Counted from the stretch's first letter, positions 15,339 through 23,975 are shown. The stretch is DNA of 35,480 nt from a virus (IMGVR_UViG_3300023174_000386:1-35480), one strand, 5' to 3'. The notes: generated from the letters alone by a model not told the origin. A program made the numbers and translations.

Positions 15339-16265
15339 TTAATACTCGTTATTCATTGCGTATTGCGCTACTGAAGGAGGCGTATAAGCTGGGTTGTTAG
15401 CGCCGCCGCCGTATACATTACCTGCGCCGTATTGATTAGATAAATTATTGTATCGTAATTGATTTACTAAATTTTGATTTTGATAAAAGTTTAACCCTTG
15501 ACCTATTCCGCCAGTTAACGCATTAGCCCCGCCAACATACCCTGATGCTCTTGCGTTGCCTGCGCCAATAATGTTACCCGCTTGAGCATTACCAAAATTG
15601 CCTAATGCGCCAGACGCGCCTGTAGCGTAGTTTTGCGCTGCTTGTTGCGCTTGTTGAGTAGCTGACTGTCCAACGCCTGCTAGACTTTGTAGCGGTGCAA
15701 GCGTGTTAGTTCTTTCAGTTTGGAAACGATTAAACGCATTGCCATACTCTTGCGCTTGCGCTGCACGATTGGCTTGATAACGGTTGAAAGCGTTTTGGTA
15801 CTCTTGTGATCCTAATTGTTGCCCGTACTCTTGTCCTGCTCTTAAAGCATTGCCAGATAATAAACCACCTCTAGCCGCGGCAGTAGCGTTCATGCCTTTT
15901 AAACCTTCAGATAGACGGAACGCATAACCTGGGTCGGCTTGAAAATCACCTGCACCAAAGTTTCGCATGGCTGATGCTGGATCATATCCTTCTACGCCAC
16001 CAAACTTAGCAGACGCGTATGGGCCACCTTGCAGTTGGGCTAACAACATATTTTGACCAGTAAGACCAGCTTGCCTAAACGGTTCGTTTAGCTCAAGTTG
16101 TTTTAGATACTGCTCACGTTGCAATGCAACTTGTTGGTCAGCAATATCTCGCTGCGCTTGCGTAGCTTCGCCTGCTGATTGTGCTTGCGATCTTGAGGCG
16201 CTACCAGACGCCATGCCACCTATTAAAGCGCCGCCTAAAATTGCTGCCCCTGTAAAAAATGGCAT
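15339..16265 (-). CDS. DNA transfer/ejection protein, P22 gp7-like
   Basis: A 308-residue protein beginning with a hydrophobic Gly/Ala segment (FFTGAAILGGALIGGMASGS) that resembles a membrane-inserting N terminus, then a Gln/Ala-rich helix and Gly/Asn/Ala/Tyr-rich sequence with repeats such as YQNAFNRYQ and YGNAFNRFQ. This profile matches phage proteins annotated as DNA transfer protein, which leave the head and enter the cell envelope during infection. It is the first of three consecutive ejection-type genes, after the cupin gene. Confidence 0.72.
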   Translation of the reverse strand: MPFFTGAAILGGALIGGMASGSASRSQAQSAGEATQAQRDIADQQVALQREQYLKQLELNEPFRQAGLTGQNMLLAQLQGGPYASAKFGGVEGYDPASAMRNFGAGDFQADPGYAFRLSEGLKGMNATAAARGGLLSGNALRAGQEYGQQLGSQEYQNAFNRYQANRAAQAQEYGNAFNRFQTERTNTLAPLQSLAGVGQSATQQAQQAAQNYATGASGALGNFGNAQAGNIIGAGNARASGYVGGANALTGGIGQGLNFYQNQNLVNQLRYNNLSNQYGAGNVYGGGANNPAYTPPSVAQYAMNNEY

Positions 16266-16266
16266 A

Positions 16267-16650
16267 CTATTCCCCTTTATTCAATTCTATTGCTAATTCT
16301 GCGACTTTTTTGTGGTCTACAGGCGCAATTAATACTTCATCTATTTTGTCCTCATCGGTGCAATCTGTTGCATGAATACAATACCAAACAACGTCTGTTA
16401 ATGATTTTACGCCATGATGCGTATTTGCACAAATATTTATGCAAGCAGGTGCATGAATAGTAGATGTTTTATCATTAACGGTTAATTCTACGCTACCACT
16501 AGCCAAAATAGATAAATGGTCATACGAATGAGCGTGTTGTACTAACCAATGGTTTGCGGGTATATGTGTTTCTTTAGCGTACATTCCTGCGCTAAAATGA
16601 TGTAACGTGTCCATTTTAGGTAAAACGTCTAGGTTATATGTATCGTTCAT
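16267..16650 (-). CDS. Cupin-domain protein
   Basis: A 127-residue single-domain cupin. Motif 1 is H39-A-H41-S-Y-D-H45 with G52, and motif 2 contributes H78 (CANTHHG); H39, H41, H45 and H78 could bind one metal ion. Small cupins occur in phage structural modules but their role is unsettled: an enzyme, a carbohydrate-binding or a structural unit are all possible. It lies between the small tail protein and the ejection genes and overlaps the former by four bases, so it is expressed late with virion proteins. Confidence 0.78.
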   Translation of the reverse strand: MNDTYNLDVLPKMDTLHHFSAGMYAKETHIPANHWLVQHAHSYDHLSILASGSVELTVNDKTSTIHAPACINICANTHHGVKSLTDVVWYCIHATDCTDEDKIDEVLIAPVDHKKVAELAIELNKGE

Positions 16651-16841
16651 ACAATCTTCGTAATGATGCCGTTAGTGACGGTGACTGTCTTACCATCATT
16701 TGTTGTGAAACTGCCCGACACGCCATTATTGGTTAGCGTATAAATGTTAAAAAAGAATCTGTACCATTGAGTTGACATTAAATCTGTATCAGGTAATAGC
16801 ACAGGTACTTTAGCAGACGGGATTAGTGTTATATTTTCCAT
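16647..16841 (-). CDS. Small virion-associated protein (64 aa)
   Basis: A 64-residue protein with the familiar pattern MSTQWYRFFFNIYTLTNNG followed by TVTVTNGIITKIV. The same pattern occurs in small phage proteins adjacent to tail genes, probably structural. Its ATG overlaps the gp10-like stop by one base and its stop overlaps the cupin start by four. No enzyme motif; beta-rich C terminus. Confidence 0.68.
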   Translation of the reverse strand: MENITLIPSAKVPVLLPDTDLMSTQWYRFFFNIYTLTNNGVSGSFTTNDGKTVTVTNGIITKIV

Positions 16842-18382
16842 TACGCCCTTGTTGGTGATAGTTGTAACTCAGCAGCCATAATAGATATTTTTACTGGATC
16901 GGTGCCTGACACTTCATAAACACGGTCACGCAACTTAACAGTCATGCCAAGACGACGCCAAAATATACGCTTTCCATAGTTACCTAGCTGGCCCATTGAC
17001 GACCAATGCTCATTAGACCAAGTATGACCACCATCATCCGACCAGCGCAACATGGCTTGGGGATAATAGCCTGGAGCTGCTGTATGAATTGTAGTAATCA
17101 ACGGGTTACTACTAATAGTCGTAACAAGATTAGACCCGTTCTGCGTAGTTAGTTCTTCGGCTACTTCGTATTCGGGGTATAAGTTAAGTCCAACGCCTGT
17201 CTCAGCATCGAGCTGTAAAGTATGTTGAGCTGTACGTTTATAGTTATTAGCGCCTTGTGGTAGCGCACGCCAAGACCGTAACCATTTCTGAATACCCGTA
17301 CCGTCACTATACACATCTAAGTCTAAAGCGTAGATATTGCCGTTTTCAAAGTCACCAACAATAATGTCTTGGTTAAAATTCATCTGACAGTTAGAACGGT
17401 GGCGGGTAAAGTCACCATTTTTAAAGCCTGCACGTTCATGCCATAAGCCTGTAGCTACATCATAAACCCATGTTTTGCCTACAGTTGGGAATGTCAATAC
17501 GTAGAAAGAATGGCCTTCTTGCTGGTATGTGTACGCAATTGCATCCGTTAAAACATCATAGTTTTGTATGGCAAATTCAATAGCGTGCGTAGATACGCGT
17601 AAGGCGTTGTAACCTTGGTTACGGTATACAACACCAAAGCCCCTAGCATCTGCGCCTAACCAAAATAAGCTGTTGTCAAGTTTAGCTACAGAATACGCAG
17701 CCAAGCAACCGACTTCATTGAACGCGCCTTGGATAGGTGCTAAAGGAAAGCCAGGAAGCGCTGCGTCATACCAAACTTCGGTAGAGTTTGTACCGAACAA
17801 CCATACTTCACGATTGTTAACCGCTAAAGATAATAGAATGTCAGGCGCACTTTCAGCGCTAGCAAAATTTAACGGGCTAATAGATAGTCCGTCTAATAAA
17901 TCACAAACCCAAACAATTTGAGAGTCTGGTTGATTAAATACAAAATATCCGTCTATGTAACCAACTGTTACAGCGCCTGCAAAATCAAAATCTGTAATCT
18001 GTTGGAAAACTTGCGTGGTCTTGTTGTAAATAAACCCGTTAGGGTTACACGCTAAAAACAATTGCGTGCCATTGTCGGCAATAGACACAGGGCCTGTACC
18101 TGATACAGTTCCTATTAAGCTAGCTACGTAGCTAGTACTTAACCGATAAAACTCATTACCTGATACTACAAAAGCATCTTCCCCGCGTGTTTGATTTGCC
18201 CATACAGCTCGAATAGGCCCTGTACCAACGCTAACTAATGTTTTAAGTCCTGGCGCTCTATTAAGAAAACCTGTGTCTTTACTGCCTTCAGGTGTCGCTT
18301 CAGGGAATAGATTAACCATGCGGTTGTCCGCTGCGTTAATTGTCCTAGCTACATACGCTTGACCTAAAATAGGGGTTTTCAT
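16841..18382 (-). CDS. Tail hub/DNA stabilization protein, P22 gp10-like
   Basis: A 513-residue protein matching the phage_stabilise (gp10) family. The start KTPILGQAYVARTINAADNR followed by MVNLFPE is characteristic, and the rest is rich in repeated beta strands as in the beta-propeller-like gp10. In P22 gp10 forms the second ring below the portal, closing the packaged head and connecting to the needle and tailspikes. Its gene follows the gp4-like gene with one intervening gene, as expected for a P22-type neck. Confidence 0.88.
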   Translation of the reverse strand: MKTPILGQAYVARTINAADNRMVNLFPEATPEGSKDTGFLNRAPGLKTLVSVGTGPIRAVWANQTRGEDAFVVSGNEFYRLSTSYVASLIGTVSGTGPVSIADNGTQLFLACNPNGFIYNKTTQVFQQITDFDFAGAVTVGYIDGYFVFNQPDSQIVWVCDLLDGLSISPLNFASAESAPDILLSLAVNNREVWLFGTNSTEVWYDAALPGFPLAPIQGAFNEVGCLAAYSVAKLDNSLFWLGADARGFGVVYRNQGYNALRVSTHAIEFAIQNYDVLTDAIAYTYQQEGHSFYVLTFPTVGKTWVYDVATGLWHERAGFKNGDFTRHRSNCQMNFNQDIIVGDFENGNIYALDLDVYSDGTGIQKWLRSWRALPQGANNYKRTAQHTLQLDAETGVGLNLYPEYEVAEELTTQNGSNLVTTISSNPLITTIHTAAPGYYPQAMLRWSDDGGHTWSNEHWSSMGQLGNYGKRIFWRRLGMTVKLRDRVYEVSGTDPVKISIMAAELQLSPTRA

Positions 18383-18385
18383 AGG

Positions 18386-19009
18386 CTATGCAATAACGGA
18401 TTTAATTACCGCAAAAGCAATCACAATAAGATCTGATAGTGAACCTGTAGTAACATTACGCACGTTAATAGTTGCAGATCCAGCTGCCGCTTGAGCATTA
18501 AGCAAGTAAGACCCTGCTACGCCACCACTAATATGATTCATTATTAAAATATCGTTGGTTTCAATTACTGAATTAGTTAGCACAAACGATACGGTTGTAT
18601 CGCCTGCTAAAGCAGCCGTATTTAGCGTAATTTGCCCTGTTGGCTTATTTAATGTTACGCCTGTTGATTTGCTAGTAAGTTGCGTTACGGTGCCACCTGA
18701 ACCCGTAGTATAGCCTTGCTTACCTGCGCCTGAGATAACTTGATTGCCTGTGGTTGATAAACTTGTGCCTGTAGAAATACCTATGTTTGGTGTAGTAAAT
18801 ACTGGGCCACCAGTACAGTTACTTAAATTACCACTTGCAGGTGTTCCTAATGCGGGGGTTATTAGCGTAGGGCTAGTTATAGTAGGCGATGTAAATATTA
18901 ACGCATTGGTTATCTGTCTAGTAACATTATCATTTTGAACGATAGGAAACACATCCGTAGACGCGGCGGCGGCTGCAACTGGCAAGCCTGTGATAGTTAT
19001 ATTTGGCAT
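18386..19009 (-). CDS. Virion protein with tail-adapter N terminus; C-domain duplicated at 19977-20417
   Basis: A 207-residue protein in two parts. Residues 3-25 (ITITGLPVAAAAASTDVFPI and onward) match the N-terminal motif of the S74 tail fibre at 24300-26264 (LP-A---A-T--LPIVQ). The C-terminal 105 residues share order and sequence with most of the 146-residue protein at 19977-20417: QGYTTG, TQLTSKSTGVTL, VSFVLTNS, GSYLL, NVTTGSLSD. The middle has short TSPTL/TPAL repeats. It lies between gp4-like and gp10-like genes and is probably a neck or tail decoration. Function beyond virion structure is unknown. Confidence 0.65.
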   Translation of the reverse strand: MPNITITGLPVAAAAASTDVFPIVQNDNVTRQITNALIFTSPTITSPTLITPALGTPASGNLSNCTGGPVFTTPNIGISTGTSLSTTGNQVISGAGKQGYTTGSGGTVTQLTSKSTGVTLNKPTGQITLNTAALAGDTTVSFVLTNSVIETNDILIMNHISGGVAGSYLLNAQAAAGSATINVRNVTTGSLSDLIVIAFAVIKSVIA

Positions 19010-19018
19010 ACTTTATCC

Positions 19019-19735
19019 TTAATAATTGCCAGCAAATATGTTGTAGCGCTGGCGTGTACCAACAATACTGTATGGCAAAGACATAATATCGTCAGGGTTG
19101 TTAATACGTTTTATGTTGCGTTTAGACGCCATCGCAATCCGTGATACTTGTGGGCTTGGCTCTACACCAAACTCGGCAGCAAACTCACACGCTAAGTTAT
19201 ACCTAAAAGCTCTTAAATAGCCTGGCGGAAACAGTATGTTAGTCGCAAGCGTAGCTGGTTGTGTTAGCTCCTCAACCGAAATAAAATGCCATTGCAACAC
19301 TTTAGTTGGTTTAGGGTATATAAACATCTCAATGTTAGGGTACGTCATATTGGTAAATATGACTTGCGGATATGTGCTAGTGACTGTTTTAACGGCAATA
19401 CCGTCGTATTGTTGCTGATTAATCATCTTAATACCAAACGATATACCGTTGGCAGGGTCAATAAAATACGTAGCATCGTCTAATAGAACAGGTCGATTAC
19501 CTACAAAGTCACCTGTAGGCCCTAGCGTTCTACTGAGTACATTAGGTGGCCAATTAAATACTTGGTCTTGCGTAGAAAATACTGATAGACGCTCAGTATT
19601 CCATGAATCAATCATTTGATTTAAAGCAGCTAAAGCATCTTGCGATGTGGCGGCAGACGGCGTTTCACCTTCAGCCAATACTCCTAATAGACGTAGCGCC
19701 CCATTAATTTGATCGTTGGCGGTATAAATTGCCAT
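19019..19735 (-). CDS. Head-tail adaptor, P22 gp4-like
   Basis: A 238-residue protein of the P22 tail accessory factor gp4 type. Diagnostic N-terminal helices (ANDQINGALRLLGVLAEGE, then LNQMIDSWNTERL) lead to the beta-rich middle and the C-terminal segment (PPGYLRAFRYNLACEFAAEF). In P22, twelve gp4 copies assemble on the portal after packaging and provide the platform for gp10. P22 gp4 also has peptidoglycan-hydrolase activity, but that region is not obvious here. Gene order relative to gp10 agrees. Confidence 0.88.
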   Translation of the reverse strand: MAIYTANDQINGALRLLGVLAEGETPSAATSQDALAALNQMIDSWNTERLSVFSTQDQVFNWPPNVLSRTLGPTGDFVGNRPVLLDDATYFIDPANGISFGIKMINQQQYDGIAVKTVTSTYPQVIFTNMTYPNIEMFIYPKPTKVLQWHFISVEELTQPATLATNILFPPGYLRAFRYNLACEFAAEFGVEPSPQVSRIAMASKRNIKRINNPDDIMSLPYSIVGTRQRYNIFAGNY

Positions 19736-19745
19736 AACTCACCCT

Positions 19746-19925
19746 TTACTCGATAGTTTTACGACGTCTTTTTACTTCCAATGTATTGACAGGAGCCGCA
19801 ATCATTTCTTCGGATGGCGTATCGTCAGTATAACGCACCCAGCCATTTTGTTCATCATATTCTGCTTCTTGTTCCATCGTAGCAACTTTACTACCGTGGT
19901 CAGGATGTTTTAAATATATAGTCAT
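19746..19925 (-). CDS. Small head-region protein (59 aa)
   Basis: A 59-residue ORF starting MTIYLKHPDHGSKVATMEQE and ending in the basic VKRRRKTIE. The middle holds NGWVRYTDD, and the short strand-helix-GWV pattern recurs in small proteins of phage head modules. It fills the gap between the 146-residue protein and gp4. No good SD is seen (ACCGAATACGAAC upstream), so expression could be weak or depend on coupling. Function unknown. Confidence 0.62.
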   Translation of the reverse strand: MTIYLKHPDHGSKVATMEQEAEYDEQNGWVRYTDDTPSEEMIAAPVNTLEVKRRRKTIE

Positions 19926-19976
19926 GTTCGTATTCGGTAGGGGGCGTATTGCCCCCTGATTTTAATTAAAAATAAA

Positions 19977-20417
19977 TTAAGCCTGTGCAACGTGAATAGT
20001 TGCAAAATTTATAGTTAATGCTTCACTTAAACTACCTGTACTTGCGTTTGTAATTACAATAGTAAATGAACCCGCAGCAACCGTAGCAATAGAAAGTAAA
20101 TACGTTCCTGCGGTAGCAGCGCCGCTTGCTATTGCAACAACTGGTACATCATAAGCACTTATAGCACTATTAGTAACAACAAAAGCTACTTCGGCAGCAG
20201 CCGCTAATGCAGCGTTATTAGTCACAATTTGACCAACAGATGCGTTAATTGTCACGCCTGTTGATTTACTTGTGGCTTGTGTAACGGTTGACGGTGCTGT
20301 ACTACTTGAGCCAGTATTGTAACCAATTTGACCTGTACCAGCCAAAACGTAAATATTACTTGAACTTTTTAGATCTTGATCTTCAAAAGCTACGCCTATT
20401 GATTTGGTATTACCCAT
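19977..20417 (-). CDS. Virion accessory protein (146 aa), paralogue of the 18386-19009 C-domain
   Basis: A 146-residue Ala/Thr/Ser-rich beta protein. After about 28 unique residues it follows the same order as the C-terminal domain of the protein at 18386-19009: QIGYNTG, TQATSKSTGVTI, VAFVVTNS, GTYLL, NASTGSLSE. The alignment covers most of both domains, so a tandem-type duplication is clear. SD AGGGGAAT supports the start. Lying after the coat and 131-residue genes, it is probably a head decoration or fibre-like protein. Confidence 0.68.
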   Translation of the reverse strand: MGNTKSIGVAFEDQDLKSSSNIYVLAGTGQIGYNTGSSSTAPSTVTQATSKSTGVTINASVGQIVTNNAALAAAAEVAFVVTNSAISAYDVPVVAIASGAATAGTYLLSIATVAAGSFTIVITNASTGSLSEALTINFATIHVAQA

Positions 20418-20431
20418 AATCTATTCCCCTA

Positions 20432-20455
20432 TAAAATCCCCGCCGAAGCGGGGGG
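20432..20455 (-). terminator. GC-rich hairpin with TTCG loop, possible terminator
   Basis: On the minus strand CCCCGC-TTCG-GCGGGG (20438-20453) is a very stable hairpin with a UUCG tetraloop, followed by ATTTTA. It lies between the 131-residue and 146-residue genes. The T tract is short and interrupted, so it may be a partial terminator or an RNA-stabilising 3' end that sets the expression ratio of head genes. Confidence 0.65.
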
Positions 20456-20461
20456 TTAATA

Positions 20462-20857
20462 TTAACCAGCTACGCGATAGAATACATAAGTCGCATCAGC
20501 CGTTTTACGAACACGCCAAATACAAGACGTAACCGCATTAACTGCTGCAACACCAACCAAAGTACAACCTGTATTAGCAGTTACAGTAGCAGCGTTAGTT
20601 GCGCCTGTATTGATAATAACAAACTCAAAACAGCTATTTACTTTCATACTTGGAAATGCGGTATCTAATTCTGTACCAAGAGGTACAGTTAAAGCGACTG
20701 CTGCGCCAGTATAAGTAATAATACCTGTTGCTAATTCGGCAGCCGTTAAAGTTGCTGCTGCTGTTTTAGCCGTTGGGGTTGGTTGAGTAACCATGTTAAT
20801 TTCGGTTAAATTACCGTCGCCAAACTGATAACCACCTGCACCATTAGGTAATGCCAT
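20462..20857 (-). CDS. Probable head decoration protein (131 aa)
   Basis: A 131-residue Ala/Thr/Val-rich beta protein directly downstream of the coat gene. Its start (ALPNGAGGYQFGDGNLTEIN) is followed by strands such as TAAELATGIITYTGAAVALT and an aromatic end (YVFYRVAG). This resembles short structural proteins found after coat genes that decorate capsids. Minus-strand hairpins flank it on both sides (20884-20902 and 20438-20453), so its level may be set independently of coat. SD AAGGAGAAT is strong. Confidence 0.65.
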   Translation of the reverse strand: MALPNGAGGYQFGDGNLTEINMVTQPTPTAKTAAATLTAAELATGIITYTGAAVALTVPLGTELDTAFPSMKVNSCFEFVIINTGATNAATVTANTGCTLVGVAAVNAVTSCIWRVRKTADATYVFYRVAG

Positions 20858-20877
20858 AATAATTCTCCTTAAATATT

Positions 20878-20903
20878 AAAAAAGCCCCCGTCTACACGGG
20901 AGC
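20878..20903 (-). terminator. Intrinsic terminator after the coat gene
   Basis: On the minus strand CTCCCGT-GTAG-ACGGGGG forms a seven-pair stem (one G-U pair), followed by C and a run of six T. It sits nine bases after the coat stop codon, a common arrangement that separates abundant coat mRNA from downstream genes. Confidence 0.8.
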
Positions 20904-20911
20904 ATTTAGGT

Positions 20912-22120
20912 TTAACCCCACAAACGAACTGCCATTTGTGGTCGGATCACGCTGAAGCCATATAGAACGTCAATACGGCAAGGTAAACGGTCATTGTTGA
21001 TGTCGTACTGACGTACTATACGCATCGAAATACCGTTATGAACTTGACGTGAAGCCATGTCTACACCTTGTGGTAATAACAAGTCAGCAGTCGCAAAAGT
21101 GATTGCATCTTTATGATAGATCAAGTTTTGTGGGTACTGAGTTGCGGATCCACCTAAGAAAGTTAAGATAGCACTAGCAGCAGGGAAGGCATTGATGGTA
21201 GCCAATGCGTTAGCAGAGGTATACATCGCTGGCGATACTGTTAGGGTACCAGTTGTGGTTGAAGAAATGTTCAGATCAGCAGTTACAACAAATTGTTGTA
21301 GTGAACCTGTTGACTGACGAGTCTGTGGGTTAACAGCAAACACGTTAGCAATAGTAAACACATCACCAATTTTGAAAGTTGGTGAACCTGAGCTAAAGCT
21401 AATTGCTAATGAAGTAGTACCTTCAGTAGTTGGTGCCGTAGCTACGATTGGTAAAGTTGGAGTTACACCAGTTGTATGCTGACTGATAGATTGGCTCATG
21501 TTGATTTCTTCGAACCCTAATACACCTTCGCCCATCATACCGTTCTTGAACTGGCGGCTGATAGTGTCAGTTGGGTTGAATAAGCCTTTCATACCTTCAA
21601 CCAAGCCAGCGTTAGCGGCAGGGTTTACAGTAGCGTACCGTGGGGACATTACAGCAGCAGCTTCGTTCAATTTCTGTTGGGCTTGTAACAAGACCAAAGA
21701 AGTTGATGGAACTGTGCCTGGTGTACCAACAGACTGATAAATGCTCTTGAAAGAAGTAGCTACGTCAGCATCAATACTTGAGGCTAACTGGCTAATACGA
21801 GGTTTTAGAACACGCTCTGCAAAGTCATCTAACTGCATAGTTAATTCAGCAGATGTGAAGTTGACACCGATGTGCTTTTGACTAGCAACAGTCAAAGTTG
21901 TGAACTGTTCGTTGTCGTCTTGAACTTGCAAGGCGGCACCGTCAGTTACCAAAGCACGGTCTGGTAGACGAATACGGAGTGTTGATCCAATTTTGGCACC
22001 TTCAACGGCGAAAGAATCGTCGTATTGGCGGTTTACGTTACGTGTGATTACAAGGTTGTTCTCGAGGATTTCGAGGGCTTTTCTTGTAATCATATCAATC
22101 GTTAAGATCGAATTTGACAT
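20912..22120 (-). CDS. Major capsid (coat) protein, P22 gp5-like
   Basis: A 402-residue protein of the P22 coat family. The N terminus (LTIDMITRKALEILENNLV, then NRQYDDSFAVEGAKIGSTL, then RIRLP) is the recognisable start of gp5-like coats, and the length is close to that of P22 (430). Coat subunits take the HK97 fold and form the icosahedral shell around scaffold. The gene lies directly after scaffold and before an intrinsic terminator, as expected for the most abundant product. Confidence 0.92.
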   Translation of the reverse strand: MSNSILTIDMITRKALEILENNLVITRNVNRQYDDSFAVEGAKIGSTLRIRLPDRALVTDGAALQVQDDNEQFTTLTVASQKHIGVNFTSAELTMQLDDFAERVLKPRISQLASSIDADVATSFKSIYQSVGTPGTVPSTSLVLLQAQQKLNEAAAVMSPRYATVNPAANAGLVEGMKGLFNPTDTISRQFKNGMMGEGVLGFEEINMSQSISQHTTGVTPTLPIVATAPTTEGTTSLAISFSSGSPTFKIGDVFTIANVFAVNPQTRQSTGSLQQFVVTADLNISSTTTGTLTVSPAMYTSANALATINAFPAASAILTFLGGSATQYPQNLIYHKDAITFATADLLLPQGVDMASRQVHNGISMRIVRQYDINNDRLPCRIDVLYGFSVIRPQMAVRLWG

Positions 22121-22142
22121 AATAAATTCCTTTTAAAAATAG

Positions 22143-22928
22143 TTAGCGGTTTCTCAATGCTTCGTACTTCTTGATCTGTCGGTTTCGTTCAGCTTCAATC
22201 CATTCTGACGTACTCATGTTCTTAATCGAACGAGGATCAGTTGTATCGTATGCTGGCGAGCCAGAACCTCTAGCTGTGACAGGTGCAATCGGTGCAGGAG
22301 CGTTTGAAGTCTTTTTTACAGGCGGGTTGTCGCTTAACTTCGCTTCAATCCTCCCTATTTCTTTGGCCTGCATGAAAGGTGATAAGCGAGATATACGTTC
22401 AGCTTCTTTTGGATTAGACCCTAGGTAATAAGCCATATCGGGGCCAACATCAGAAGATTGAATCGTCTGAGCCATCACGTCAGTAATTGGTAGCTTGGGG
22501 TTATATGCGACTTGTTCAAAGTCATCATACTTCGTCCGAGCTTCTTCTTCTCTGTCGTGGTAAGACTCTAAAAGTTCAGACTGCGCTCTAGCTTGGTCAC
22601 GCCTAGCGAGTAGTTCTTCTGCCTTACGTTCTGCTAATACTTCAGCATATTCTTCGGGCGAGTTAAACGAATCGACTGACGGGATTTCGGCTGGAATCGC
22701 CCTTGTTTGCATTTCTGCTCGCTTGGCGTTCTGTTCTCTTTCCCACTTACGTTGTTCTCTTGCAAGTCGTTTTCCAATCGCAGCGTCTAATTCTTCTTGT
22801 GTAAAGGTTTTAGATGCTTCAAGTGGCTTTTCTTCCAGCGATGTTACTTCAGTATCAGGAGCTGCTGTTGCTACCTGCTCTGGCGCGGCAGTTGAGTCCG
22901 CTAAGACTACTTCTTGTTCTTCAGACAT
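22143..22928 (-). CDS. Scaffolding protein
   Basis: A 261-residue, highly charged, helical protein with an acidic Ala/Glu-rich N terminus (EEQEVVLADSTAAPEQ), a long central helix (AIGKRLAREQRKWEREQNAK) and a basic C-terminal helix (RNRQIKKYEALRNR) like the coat-binding end of P22 gp8. It directs coat assembly and leaves before or during packaging. The position immediately upstream of coat is diagnostic. A candidate promoter lies just ahead (22976-23005). Confidence 0.88.
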   Translation of the reverse strand: MSEEQEVVLADSTAAPEQVATAAPDTEVTSLEEKPLEASKTFTQEELDAAIGKRLAREQRKWEREQNAKRAEMQTRAIPAEIPSVDSFNSPEEYAEVLAERKAEELLARRDQARAQSELLESYHDREEEARTKYDDFEQVAYNPKLPITDVMAQTIQSSDVGPDMAYYLGSNPKEAERISRLSPFMQAKEIGRIEAKLSDNPPVKKTSNAPAPIAPVTARGSGSPAYDTTDPRSIKNMSTSEWIEAERNRQIKKYEALRNR

Positions 22929-22975
22929 CCATGACTCCTAAGAATCCCTAGCTAACGGCTAGTACGTTTACGGTA

Positions 22976-23005
22976 ATTCTATACTAAAAACTTAATCTGT
23001 GTCAC
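22976..23005 (-). promoter_or_regulatory. Candidate promoter for scaffold and coat
   Basis: On the minus strand GTGACA (23000-23005; five of six to TTGACA) and TAGAAT (22976-22981; five of six to TATAAT) are 18 bases apart, in an 84-base gap before the scaffold start. A small hairpin CTAGC-CGTTA-GCTAG lies downstream in the leader. Confidence 0.5.
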
Positions 23006-23012
23006 TTTTTTA

Positions 23013-23975
23013 TTACGTCTTGATAATGAAATTAAGAGCTAGGTACGGCGGTAAGTTAGCATTTGTGCCTGATACACCGTCCGTTGCAATGCTGTGCGTA
23101 TGGTCTACACTATTAGTAGCCGTAGTTCCACTCACACTATGTACGTGGTCTACGCTGTTAACGCTTGTAGCTATAGTTCCCGCTGGGCCGCTACCTGAAT
23201 CATCGCCAACATAAGCTGTACCAGCCGCCGCATTAACACCCGTATACTTTGTCATGTTATGGCTATGCTGTACGCTTTGACCACCTGTAGTAATGCTTAC
23301 GCCGTGGGTGTGCGTTACGCTTTGACCGCCTGTAACGCCACCGTGATTGTGGCTTACAACAACCGCATTAGCAGACCCGCCTGTTGCGCCAATAGCATAA
23401 GTATCTGCACCGAAAGGCATCCTATTTCTGTAATCAGGTATATTAAAAGTTGTAGATCCGTCACCAACACCGAAAGTAGTGCCAATTAACGAAAATAAAT
23501 CGACAAATGTTACGCGTGATATAGCATCGCCATTACAAATTTTCCAATTAGTAGGGCTTGTATTTGATGGCCACATAATAACGCTACCTGTTGGCACAAG
23601 GAAAGTGCCTAAACCTAAGTTAGCTCTTGCGCCTGCGGCTGTTGTAGCACCTGTACCGCCGTTGTAAATACTGACGGGCAAAGACGCAATAGGGAATAAA
23701 CTATCGTAAGTGCCGATAAGCACATTGGTAGACGTTTGCAATACAAACTTACTGTTAGTACCTTCAGGTATCCAAACTTCATTAATTCGCCCTGCTGAAT
23801 CCAATACAATTGGATTTGGATGGGCGGTCAAGCCTGTACTCGATGTGTACGTTACTAACGGCGTCGTAGTGCCAGCTAAGTAAGTGTAAATTAATCCACC
23901 CGCTAACGGAACACCGCTATTGTCAAAAAATTGACTGCCAGCGCCAGCAAACGAAGATAGATTAACGGTTGGCAT
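23013..23975 (-). CDS. Tail protein: head-binding-like + tail collar + HxH tip
   Basis: A 320-residue modular tail protein. Residues about 8-65 (GSQFFDNSGVPLAGGLIYTY, then NPIVLDSAGRI) resemble the virion-binding domain of P22-type tailspikes. GGTGATTAAGARANLGLG (106-123) is a common fibre motif. Residues about 128-190 are a phage tail collar domain (GSVIMWP, NWKICNGD, FNIPDYRNRMPFG). The C-terminal part has five HxH motifs (209-211, 222-224, 237-239, 277-279, 292-294) and ends LPPYLALNFIIKT. HxH series bind metal along the axis of the T4 gp37 tip, so a trimeric metal-stabilised tip is plausible. Probable receptor-binding protein. Confidence 0.8.
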   Translation of the reverse strand: MPTVNLSSFAGAGSQFFDNSGVPLAGGLIYTYLAGTTTPLVTYTSSTGLTAHPNPIVLDSAGRINEVWIPEGTNSKFVLQTSTNVLIGTYDSLFPIASLPVSIYNGGTGATTAAGARANLGLGTFLVPTGSVIMWPSNTSPTNWKICNGDAISRVTFVDLFSLIGTTFGVGDGSTTFNIPDYRNRMPFGADTYAIGATGGSANAVVVSHNHGGVTGGQSVTHTHGVSITTGGQSVQHSHNMTKYTGVNAAAGTAYVGDDSGSGPAGTIATSVNSVDHVHSVSGTTATNSVDHTHSIATDGVSGTNANLPPYLALNFIIKT

